In this document: one piece after another, positions 1-6,865 of the stretch | Layout of the letters: each line of letters opens with the position of its first letter | Numbering within the stretch: position 1 is the stretch's first letter | DNA from: an uncultured Burkholderiales bacterium | Lineage (GTDB): Bacteria > Pseudomonadota > Gammaproteobacteria > Burkholderiales > Burkholderiaceae | DNA length: 64,000 bases | Assembly (NCBI GenBank): GCA_946480465.1 | Contig: CAMLJY010000033.1 | Coordinates: 1 to 64,000, forward strand | Direction: 5' to 3' | The notes under the pieces: generated by a model | Told to the model about the DNA's origin: nothing | The model's input: the letters and a program-made list of their open reading frames with translations, nothing else | Database searches by the model: none | Translations under genes and position numbers: made by a program

Positions 1-67
1 GGAGCCGGTGTACGAGAAGTACGTGCTGAAGGCGCTGGGCATCACGCGGCTGACGAGCGGCCGCTGA
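1..67 (+). CDS. C-terminal end of an unidentified protein (partial)
   Basis: Only the last 21 codons are inside the window, in the frame starting at base 2. They end EKYVLKALGITRLTSGR and stop at TGA 65-67. The start lies upstream of the window. I do not recognise the family from so short a tail, and it is reported only because the open frame runs without interruption from the window edge to a stop. Confidence 0.45.
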   Translation, partial: EPVYEKYVLKALGITRLTSGR

Positions 68-223
68 GCCTGCCGCGGACGCGGCGCGGCAGCCGCCCTG
101 CGTCGGACAGCACGGGCGCGCATGGTCGGCACCGATCCGCAGACCGACGTCGCGCTGCTGAAGGTCGAAGCCAGCCGCCTCCGGTGGCGGCCGCTTGGGC
201 GGCGGCGGTCGAATCCCGCGTGA
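68..223 (+). pseudogene. Fragment of a Do-like (DegP/DegQ/HtrA) serine protease
   Basis: The frame containing ATG 122 reads ARMVGTDPQTDVALLKVEA, which matches the conserved strand of HtrA-type proteases that carries the catalytic Asp region (compare DegP AKMVGKDPRSDIALIQI). The sequence before it is Ala/Arg-rich and does not look like protease. After about 20 matching residues the frame decays and stops at 223. Neither the GNSGG serine motif nor a PDZ domain follows. This is read as a relic of a deleted protease gene. The family assignment rests on one short motif. Confidence 0.5.
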
Positions 224-453
224 TCGGCTGCCTGGTGCTTTCCTGAGTTAGCAAGCCGGGGGCATGGCCGGCGCCGGAGCCGCGTCGGGGCGCAGCGGCG
301 CGTCTCGGGGAGGTGATGAGGAACATCTCGATGCCATTGATTTGACTTTCCCCACAGCGATTGATGCGATGACCCCAGCAGTGCGCCCCGCCCGGCGCAT
401 TTGCAATCGTGCAGCGGCTCTGCAATGCTTGCGCTCCACCCCAAGCTGCAGCC
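224..453. other. Intergenic region upstream of the receiver-kinase gene
   Basis: No convincing gene is visible here. It is less GC-rich than its surroundings. A weak TTGACT (342-347) lies in the expected upstream region of the kinase gene at 454, but no good -10 partner was found. Confidence 0.4.
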
Positions 454-1629
454 ATGCCGGCGCTCGAACGACCCCGATTGCTCATCGTCGACGACGATGC
501 CTCGCTGATGGGCACGCTGCGCGAGGTGCTGCGCGACGAGGGCTACGAGACCCTCGGATTCACCAGTGCGCAGGCGGCGGTGGCCGCACTGGCCGGGGCG
601 CGCTTCGACCTGCTGCTGGCCGACCTGACGATGCCGGAGATGGATGGCATCACGCTGCTGCGCCACGCGGTACAGCTCGATCCGATGCTGGTCGTCGTCA
701 TCATGACCGGCGATGGGTCCATCGGCTCGGCCGTGGAGGCGATGCGCGCCGGCGCCTACGACTACGTGCTGAAGCCGCTCAAGGTCGGCGCCCTCCTGCC
801 GGTGCTGCAGCGGGGCCTGGCGCTGCGGGCCCTGCGCCTGGAGAACGCACGCCTCGAGCAGCGCCTGCGTGAACGTGCGCTGGAACTGGAGGCGGCCAAC
901 CGCGAGCTGGATGCCTTCACGCGCTCGGCCTCGCATGACCTGCGCTCGCCGCTCGGCGGCATCATCGGCCTGTGCTCGCTGCTGCAGGCCCGCTTCGGGT
1001 CGCAGATGCCGGTGCTGGCCGTGGACTGGCTGCACAAGATGGAGGGCGAAGCCCATCGCCTGGTGCAGTTGCTCGACGACCTGATGCGCCTTTCCCGCAT
1101 GGGCCGGCAGGCGCTCGACCTGCGGCCGGTGGACGTGGCCTGGCTGGTCCGCGACGTGCTGCAGGAACTGCGGCCGCGCGAGCCCGAGCGGACGCTGGAC
1201 GTGCTGGTCGGTGTGCTGCCCGCGGCCAGCGCCGACCTGAGCCTGCTGCGGCAGGTGTTCGTCAACCTGATCTCCAACGCCTTCAAGTTCACGCGCGGCG
1301 CGGAACGCGCGCTGGTCACCATCGAGGCCCAGGACGGGGACGGCCAGGTCGTCTACTGCATCAGGGACAACGGCGCCGGATTCGACATGGCCGAGGCCGA
1401 CCAGCTCTTCGAGGCCTTCCGTCGACTGCCGCGGCACCGCGGCATCGAAGGCAGTGGCGTCGGCCTGTCGATCGTGCAGCGCATCGTCGAACGCCACGGC
1501 GGGCGCATCTGGTTCGACAGCGCGCCCGGGAGCGGCACCAGCTTCTACTTCACGCTGGGCCGGTCACCGGCGATGCCGGCCAGCGCGCGCGCGGAGCACG
1601 ATCATCGCCTCGTCGGCTCCAGCTCGTGA
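454..1629 (+). CDS. Response-regulator receiver / histidine kinase hybrid (cytoplasmic)
   Basis: 391-residue signalling protein. An N-terminal receiver domain (about 8-125) has the acidic cluster IVDDDAS and phospho-acceptor Asp57 in LLLADLTMPEMDG. A coiled linker (about 126-150) follows. The HisKA segment has SASHDLRSPLGG with His161, and the HATPase has N-box NLISNAFKFT, DNGAGFDM and GSGVGLSIV. There is no membrane segment, so it is probably soluble and receives phosphate from another kinase. Start: ATG 454 is preferred over in-frame ATG 409 because the receiver begins a few residues later. Its 3' end overlaps the convergent HAD gene by 28 bp. The kinase core resembles those of bacteriophytochromes, but no chromophore domain is present. 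Confidence 0.85.
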   Translation: MPALERPRLLIVDDDASLMGTLREVLRDEGYETLGFTSAQAAVAALAGARFDLLLADLTMPEMDGITLLRHAVQLDPMLVVVIMTGDGSIGSAVEAMRAGAYDYVLKPLKVGALLPVLQRGLALRALRLENARLEQRLRERALELEAANRELDAFTRSASHDLRSPLGGIIGLCSLLQARFGSQMPVLAVDWLHKMEGEAHRLVQLLDDLMRLSRMGRQALDLRPVDVAWLVRDVLQELRPREPERTLDVLVGVLPAASADLSLLRQVFVNLISNAFKFTRGAERALVTIEAQDGDGQVVYCIRDNGAGFDMAEADQLFEAFRRLPRHRGIEGSGVGLSIVQRIVERHGGRIWFDSAPGSGTSFYFTLGRSPAMPASARAEHDHRLVGSSS

Positions 1630-2285
1630 AGTGAGCGGAGGCTGTGGCGGGGCTGGGCGGCATGGTTGCCGTCCCGGTCGAGCAGCACGGCGCGCAGTCC
1701 CGCATTGATCGCACCGTCGTAGTCGAGCGTCGGCGAGTCGCCGACCATCAACGCCTCGTCGCCGGCCACGCCAAGCTCGTCGAGCACGGCCTTGAAGGCG
1801 GCTGCATGGGGCTTGCTGACGCCGACCTCCTCCCCGATCGCGACGTGATCGACGTGGCCGTCCAGGCCCGTCGCGCGCAACTTGCGCCGCTGGCCGTCCG
1901 AGGGGCCATTGGTCAGGATCGCCATCCGCAGTCCAGCGGCCTTCATGCGCGCGAGGGTCGGCCAGACGTCGTCGTACAGCAGCGGGCTGTCGTTGACGCA
2001 GGCCATGAAGACCTGGTTGAGCCGATCGACCAGGCCCGCGCAGGGCGCCAGCCCCAGGCGCTCGAATGGATCGGCAAAACGGCGCATGCGGTATTCGTTC
2101 CGCGTCAGCTGGCCCTGCTCGAAGAGCGAGAACAGCGGGCGGTCCAGCTCCGTGCAGATGCGCAGGTAGGCCGGCGCGTCGATGCCTTCCTGCGCGAGCA
2201 GTTCGGCGAGCCTGAGGTGGGCCATTTGCCGCGTGGCCGCGAAATTGACCAGCGTGTCGTCGAGATCGAAGATGACCAGCTTCAT
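1602..2285 (-). CDS. HAD-superfamily hydrolase (subfamily IA phosphatase-like)
   Basis: 227-residue haloacid-dehalogenase-like hydrolase. Motif I is FDLDDTLVNF at residues 5-14, with the nucleophile and acid Asp pair. A helical cap follows. Motif II is ILTNGPSDGQ, motif III is around VGVSKPHAAAF, and motif IV is MVGDSPTLDYDGA. It is closest to YjjG/phosphoglycolate-phosphatase-type enzymes acting on small phosphate monoesters, but the substrate cannot be read from sequence. Start is ATG at 2285, four bases after the stop of the SUMF1 gene, making it the last gene of a three-gene operon. The C-terminus overlaps the end of the convergent kinase gene. Confidence 0.85.
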   Translation of the reverse strand: MKLVIFDLDDTLVNFAATRQMAHLRLAELLAQEGIDAPAYLRICTELDRPLFSLFEQGQLTRNEYRMRRFADPFERLGLAPCAGLVDRLNQVFMACVNDSPLLYDDVWPTLARMKAAGLRMAILTNGPSDGQRRKLRATGLDGHVDHVAIGEEVGVSKPHAAAFKAVLDELGVAGDEALMVGDSPTLDYDGAINAGLRAVLLDRDGNHAAQPRHSLRSLHELEPTRR

Positions 2286-2289
2286 CGCA

Positions 2290-2958
2290 TCAATCCTCCC
2301 AGACCGGCCGCAAGCCGATCGTCGTCGTGCCCAGGCGTGCCCACTTTCCGCGGCTTCTCGCAATCCGGAGATGGTCGGCGTCCTTGCTCCAGGCGCCGCC
2401 CTTGACCAGGCGCTCCAGCGATTTCGCCTCGCCGAAGCGGTCGAGACACCATTCACCGAGGTTCCCGGCCAGGTCGCAGAGCCCGGTCTCCGAAGGCGGA
2501 AAGCAGCCGACGGCGCTCGGTCCGCCATAGTGCTCGTCGTAGTTCGCGAGCGTCCGGTCCGGTGCCGCGTTGCCCCAGGGATAGATTCGCGCCGGGTCGT
2601 TGTTGGAAGCGAAACGCTCCCATTCTTCCGCCCAGGGCAGGCGGCCCCCCAGGTGCTCGCAAAGGGCCTGGGCCGCGGCCCAGTTCAAGCCCCACGCGGG
2701 ATACTGCTGCAGCGCCGGGCTGCAGCGCCAGCATTGGCGCTCGCGGTCGAACGAGAGTGGGCAGCGCGGGTTGTGCACGTTGACGTAGCGGTAGGCCGGC
2801 CCGGCTTCCTCGGGCAGCCGCAATTCGTTCATCACCGCCGCGGCGACGCCGCAGGTCAACAGCGTGCGCGCGACGCGGATCGGTTGGCCGCGGCGGCGCC
2901 CGTTTGTCGGGACGAAGCGCACTGCCTCGTCGAGGAACTGCGCCACCAGGTCCTTCAT
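2290..2958 (-). CDS. SUMF1/FGE-sulfatase-domain protein lacking the FGE cysteines
   Basis: 222 residues with a C-type-lectin-like SUMF1 fold signature: NWAAAQALCEHLGGRLPWAEEWE, split here as WAAAQALC and GGRLPWAEEWE, then IYPWGN, DLAGNLGEWCLD and VKGGAW. True formylglycine-generating enzymes carry a catalytic Cys pair just after the GGSW motif. Here that stretch is SKDADHLRIARSRGKW with no Cys, so the protein is probably not a canonical FGE. It could be another SUMF1-fold enzyme or a binding protein. No signal peptide is seen. It overlaps the sulfotransferase stop by four bases (ATGA), which implies translational coupling. Confidence 0.75.
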   Translation of the reverse strand: MKDLVAQFLDEAVRFVPTNGRRRGQPIRVARTLLTCGVAAAVMNELRLPEEAGPAYRYVNVHNPRCPLSFDRERQCWRCSPALQQYPAWGLNWAAAQALCEHLGGRLPWAEEWERFASNNDPARIYPWGNAAPDRTLANYDEHYGGPSAVGCFPPSETGLCDLAGNLGEWCLDRFGEAKSLERLVKGGAWSKDADHLRIARSRGKWARLGTTTIGLRPVWED

Positions 2959-3824
2959 GGGTTTGCGGCTCCCGAGGGCGGCATGGCGGTGCCCGGGGCC
3001 TGCAGCACGTGCAGCACATCGTCGATCACCTCGACCTGCCGGGCACTGAGGTGCCGGCGCCAGCCCCGCTCGACGTCGTCGACCGTGCGGTAGGACGAGA
3101 AGAGTCCCCCCCGGCTCTCACCGTGCCGCGCAATGACGAAAGCCAGCTGTTCCGGTGCCGCGTCGACGCCGAGGAAGGCCGCCAGGGCATGGACGGACCG
3201 CTCCGGTTCGCTGGCGAAGCTTTCGAGCTGCACGGCCAGGTGATCGAAGCCGCCCAGCGTTTGCCGCGCCAGTTCGTAGCGCGCGGCCACGCTCATGGCC
3301 GCCAGCTCGGTCGCGCGCAGCACCGTCGCGCCGATGGGGACGCGGCTGGCGTAGCCGGGAAACAGGCGGCTGAAGACCGGCGGCACCTGCTCGGCGTAGC
3401 GCCACAGCGCGGCCAGGTCGCTGCGCAGCACCGAAGACACGATGGCGCGGGCGTCGCGGCGCAGGAACACGATCCGCAGTCCCGGCACGAAGGCCTTCAG
3501 CCAGCCCAGCTTGCCGAACAGGCAGGTCTCCTTGAAGCCGATGATTCGTCCGCGGCGTGAGCCCGACAGGTATTGCCGCAGCTCCACCAGGTAGCCGCGC
3601 AGCGCGTCTTCGGAAGCCAGGCTGCGGTGCAGCAGGCGCGCATCGAAGTCGGCGCCCGTCCACACCACCAGGTCCTGCTCGCGGAAGAAGCGGGTGTGCA
3701 TCGACAGCGGCTCGTTGAGGCACTCGATCCCGGCGTGCTGCTGGAGCAGGTCGTTCAGGAAGTTCGAGCCGGAGCGGTGATGGGCCATCACGAGGAACGG
3801 GGGGCGTGGATCGGCCGTCTTCAT
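2955..3824 (-). CDS. Sulfotransferase-family protein
   Basis: 289 residues. The N-terminal PAPS 5'-phosphosulfate loop is MAHHRSGSNFLNDLL, the 3'-phosphate-binding segment is FLRRDARAIVSSVLRS, and between them lies a Glu/Pro-containing segment CLNEPLSMH typical of Stf0/sulfotransferase family 3 proteins. The expected reaction is transfer of sulfate from PAPS to a hydroxyl group of a glycan, lipid or protein. ATG 3824 is used; a TTG four codons upstream (3836) is in frame. It is the first gene of the sulfotransferase, SUMF1, HAD operon and is divergent from the solute-binding-protein operon. The acceptor is unknown. Confidence 0.8.
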   Translation of the reverse strand: MKTADPRPPFLVMAHHRSGSNFLNDLLQQHAGIECLNEPLSMHTRFFREQDLVVWTGADFDARLLHRSLASEDALRGYLVELRQYLSGSRRGRIIGFKETCLFGKLGWLKAFVPGLRIVFLRRDARAIVSSVLRSDLAALWRYAEQVPPVFSRLFPGYASRVPIGATVLRATELAAMSVAARYELARQTLGGFDHLAVQLESFASEPERSVHALAAFLGVDAAPEQLAFVIARHGESRGGLFSSYRTVDDVERGWRRHLSARQVEVIDDVLHVLQAPGTAMPPSGAANP

Positions 3825-3902
3825 CGCTATTGCCAATGTTTGCTAGCGCTCGTAAGCTACGGCAGCAGCGCACCTTTCCTGGGCGTGAGCAGGGAGCGTA
3901 CG

Positions 3903-4946
3903 ATGAGCCCGCCAGAGGCCGCAAGAGCGAGTACCAGGCGCAGGACGCTCTTGGCGGCGGCCTCGGTCGCTTTGTCAGGCGCGGCAGGAGCCGCCCTGCT
4001 GGCCCGCACCGGCTGGCGGCCGTTCACCCGCCCGCAGCCCACCGAGAGCCTCTCGATCGCGCTCTCCTCCACCCCCCATGCCGCCCTGCTGCACATCGCT
4101 GCCGCCGAGGGCTATTTCGAGGACGTAGGCCTCGCCGTCACGCTGCTCCCGGTGAGCCACGGCAAGGCGGCGCTGGATCTGCTCGCCCAGCGCAAGACCG
4201 ACCTCGCCGCGGCGGCGGAGGTGCCTTTCGTGATCGCCGTGCTGCAAGGCGAACCCTTCGGGATCGCCGCCAGCATGCTCAGCGTCTCCACCGAGATGGC
4301 GATCGTCGCCCGGCGCGACCGCGGCATCAGCCAGCCGGCGGACCTGCGTGGCAAGAAGGTCGGTGTTCCCCTGGGCACCAGTGGCGAATACTTTCTCTGG
4401 GCCTTCCTGATACGGCACAAGCTGCCGCCCGACGCGGCGACGCTGGTCGACCTGCCGCCCGCCCGCATCGCGGACGCGCTGGCGCAGGGGCACATCGACG
4501 CCGCCTCGACCTGGCAGCCGATCCGGCTGAAAGCCGAGTCCAGCCTGGGCCTGGGCGGCGTGTCCTTCACCGCCCCGGCGGCCTACACGGTGACGCACGT
4601 CGTCGTCGGCCGCAACGACTTCCTGCAGCAGCGCCCGGCCGCGCTGCGCAGGCTCGTGCGGGCACTGCTGAAGGCCGAGCAGCTCACGCGCGACCAGCCG
4701 GAGCGGGCGCTGGCCGTGGCTGCGCAGCGGCTGAAGCTGGAGCCCGCCGCCCTGCGTCCGGTGTGGGCCGATCTCGGCTTCCGCGTCAATCTGCTGCAAT
4801 CGCAGCTGGTCACGCTGGAGGACGAGGCGCAATGGGCGATGGCACGCGGGCATGTGCCGCGGACAGCAGTGCCCAATTTCCTGCCCCACCTCTACCTCGA
4901 CGCACTGCTGGCGGAACAGGCCGACCGCGTCACCGTGGTGTACTGA
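3903..4946 (+). CDS. Periplasmic solute-binding protein, NMT1/THI5-like (nitrate/sulfonate type)
   Basis: 347 residues with a twin-arginine-like leader (STRRRTLLAAASVALSG) and a hydrophobic core ending near residue 32. The mature part has features of the NMT1/SsuA family: IALSSTPHAALLHIAAAEGYF near the N-terminus (shortened here to HAALLHIAAAEGYF), DLRGKKVGVPLGTSGEYFL, and a C-terminal helix-rich segment. These proteins bind nitrate, sulfonates, taurine or pyrimidine precursors for ABC importers. No permease or ATPase gene is adjacent. The next gene, 13 bp away, is a membrane histidine kinase, so this binder more likely presents ligand to a sensor. Start ATG 3903 follows GGGAGCG. Confidence 0.8.
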   Translation: MSPPEAARASTRRRTLLAAASVALSGAAGAALLARTGWRPFTRPQPTESLSIALSSTPHAALLHIAAAEGYFEDVGLAVTLLPVSHGKAALDLLAQRKTDLAAAAEVPFVIAVLQGEPFGIAASMLSVSTEMAIVARRDRGISQPADLRGKKVGVPLGTSGEYFLWAFLIRHKLPPDAATLVDLPPARIADALAQGHIDAASTWQPIRLKAESSLGLGGVSFTAPAAYTVTHVVVGRNDFLQQRPAALRRLVRALLKAEQLTRDQPERALAVAAQRLKLEPAALRPVWADLGFRVNLLQSQLVTLEDEAQWAMARGHVPRTAVPNFLPHLYLDALLAEQADRVTVVY

Positions 4947-4959
4947 ACGACCCGCGACC

Positions 4960-6444
4960 ATGAAGATCGGCACCAAGGGACGGCTGGCGACCACGACGGC
5001 GCTGGCCACCATTGCGCTGCTGGCGGCGGTGATCTTCTGGGCGGATGCCGAGGTCGACGAAGCCGATGGCGAGCGCCGGCGCACGGCGGACGTCGCGCGC
5101 GCGCTGAACGACCTGCGGCTGGTGACCTTCGAGTACACGCTGTACCGGCCCGAGCGCGCGCACCTGCAGGCGCGCGAGGCCGCCCACCGGCTGGACCGCC
5201 TGCTGGCCACGCACCCCGTCACGGATCCGGAGGCGCGGGAGATCCTGGCCGAACTGCGCGCGCGCAGCGCCGAGACGCAGCGCATCTTCGAAGAGCTGGG
5301 TTCTTCCCCGTCCCCGGTGCTGGGCAGCGCCAGCGCGCAAGGCGATGCGCAGCGCCGGTTCGAGGCCCAGCTATCGCGCAAACTGCTCGTGCTGCAGCAG
5401 GAAAGCCTGGTCGACGCGCTGCGCCTGTCGGACGTGTCGACCCGGCGCATCGCCGAGGCGCAGCGCCGGGTGGTCTGGGTGTTCCTGGCCGGCCTGCTGC
5501 TGATCGCGGCCACGACCGGCGGCGCGGGCTGGTTGATCCACCGCAGCGTGCTGGCGCCGATTCGCCGCCTGGAGGAGGCGACGCGCCAGGTGGCCTCCGG
5601 CAACTGGGGCTTCAAGCTCGACATCGGCGGCAACGACGAGATCGGCGAGATGTCGCGCAATTTCGATGCGATGACCGCGGCGTTGCGGGCCTCGTTCGCG
5701 CAGATCGAACGGAGCAACCAGGAACTGGCCGCGCTGAACAAGGAAATCGAGGCCTTCAGCTACTCGGTGTCGCACGACCTGCGGGCGCCGCTGCGCAGCA
5801 TGGACGGCTTTTCGCTGGCGCTGCTGGAAGACTATTCCGACCGCCTCGACGACGAGGGGCGCGACTACCTGCAGCGCATCCGCGCCGCCAGCCAGCGCAT
5901 GGGGCGCCTGATCGACGAACTGCTCGGCCTGTCGAAGGTGACCCGGACCGAACTGGTGATCCGCGACGTCGACCTGAGCGCGCTCGCGCGCGAGATCGCC
6001 GAAGGGCTGCAGCAGCAGCACCCGGATCGTGATGTTCGCTGGGAGATCGAGCAGGGCCTGGTCGTGCGCGCCGACAAGTCCCTGATGCAGATCGCGCTGC
6101 AGAACCTGATCGAGAACGCCTGGAAGTTCACCGCCCGCACCGCGGGGGCCGTGGTGCGGGTCGGGCGCAGCGTGCAAGACGGCCAGGCCGCGTGGTTCGT
6201 GGCGGACAACGGCGTGGGCTTCGACATGAACTACGCCGACCGCCTCTTCGGCGCGTTCCAGCGCCTGCACCACGAAAGCGAATTCGCCGGCACCGGCATC
6301 GGCCTGGCCATCGTGCACCGCATCATCCGCCGCCACGAGGGACGCATCTGGGCGGAATCGCAGCCGGGCCGCGGCGCCACGTTCTACTTCACGTTCAGGG
6401 GATCCACCGATGAGCCAAGACAACAAGGTCATCCTGCTGGTTGA
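4960..6444 (+). CDS. Membrane histidine kinase with periplasmic domain and HAMP
   Basis: 494 residues. TM1 is about 11-27 (TALATIALLAAVIFWA), followed by a helical periplasmic region (about 28-167) and TM2 about 170-191 (VWVFLAGLLLIAATTGGAGW). HAMP starts at HRSVLAPIRRLEEATR. HisKA contains YSVSHDLRAPLRSMDGF with His272. HATPase has NLIENAWKFT, DNGVGFDM and GTGIGLAIV. The kinase core is of the phytochrome/Cph1 class that usually pairs with CheY-like Rcp1 regulators, exactly the gene that follows with a 35-bp overlap. The periplasmic helical domain could contact the binding protein encoded just upstream. Confidence 0.9.
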   Translation: MKIGTKGRLATTTALATIALLAAVIFWADAEVDEADGERRRTADVARALNDLRLVTFEYTLYRPERAHLQAREAAHRLDRLLATHPVTDPEAREILAELRARSAETQRIFEELGSSPSPVLGSASAQGDAQRRFEAQLSRKLLVLQQESLVDALRLSDVSTRRIAEAQRRVVWVFLAGLLLIAATTGGAGWLIHRSVLAPIRRLEEATRQVASGNWGFKLDIGGNDEIGEMSRNFDAMTAALRASFAQIERSNQELAALNKEIEAFSYSVSHDLRAPLRSMDGFSLALLEDYSDRLDDEGRDYLQRIRAASQRMGRLIDELLGLSKVTRTELVIRDVDLSALAREIAEGLQQQHPDRDVRWEIEQGLVVRADKSLMQIALQNLIENAWKFTARTAGAVVRVGRSVQDGQAAWFVADNGVGFDMNYADRLFGAFQRLHHESEFAGTGIGLAIVHRIIRRHEGRIWAESQPGRGATFYFTFRGSTDEPRQQGHPAG

Positions 6445-6865
6445 GGACAACCCGGACGACGTGGCGTTGACGCTGCGCGCCTTCAAGCGAAGCCACCTGA
6501 TGAATCCGATCACGGTGGTGCGCGATGGCGTCGAAGCGCTCGACTTCCTGTTCGCCCGTAACGCGTATGAGGAGCGGGCGTCGCATCCGCTGCCGACCAT
6601 GGTCATCCTGGACCTCAAGCTGCCGAAGCTGGATGGCCTGGGCGTGCTGCGCGCGGTGCGGGCCGAGGAGCGGACGCGCTTCCTGCCGGTGGTCATCCTC
6701 ACCTCGTCACAGGAAGAGCAGGACCTGATCTCGGGCTACACGCTCGGCTGCAACAGCTACGTCAGGAAGCCGGTCGACTTTGCCGAGTTCATCGAGGCCG
6801 CCAAGGTGCTCGGCCTGTACTGGCTGATGCTGAACCAGGTGCCGCCGGGGCGCTCCAGCCCGTGA
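6410..6865 (+). CDS. Single-domain response regulator (Rcp1/CheY-like)
   Basis: 151 residues, a receiver domain only. The acidic pocket is LLVEDNPDDVALTLRAF, phospho-acceptor Asp68 lies in MVILDLKLPKLDG, with LTSS at the Thr/Ser switch and RKPVDFAEF at the conserved Lys. The NPDDVALT signature is typical of Rcp1-type regulators that work with phytochrome-class kinases. There is no output domain, so it likely relays phosphate to the hybrid kinase encoded next or acts by protein contact. It starts inside the end of the kinase gene and ends in a GTGA overlap with the next gene. Confidence 0.9.
   Translation: MSQDNKVILLVEDNPDDVALTLRAFKRSHLMNPITVVRDGVEALDFLFARNAYEERASHPLPTMVILDLKLPKLDGLGVLRAVRAEERTRFLPVVILTSSQEEQDLISGYTLGCNSYVRKPVDFAEFIEAAKVLGLYWLMLNQVPPGRSSP

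Noticed and set aside
4..1629. Chromophore-binding phytochrome domain for the receiver-kinase gene
   Set aside because: The kinase core resembles phytochrome kinases, but no PAS-GAF-PHY region or chromophore Cys is encoded upstream.
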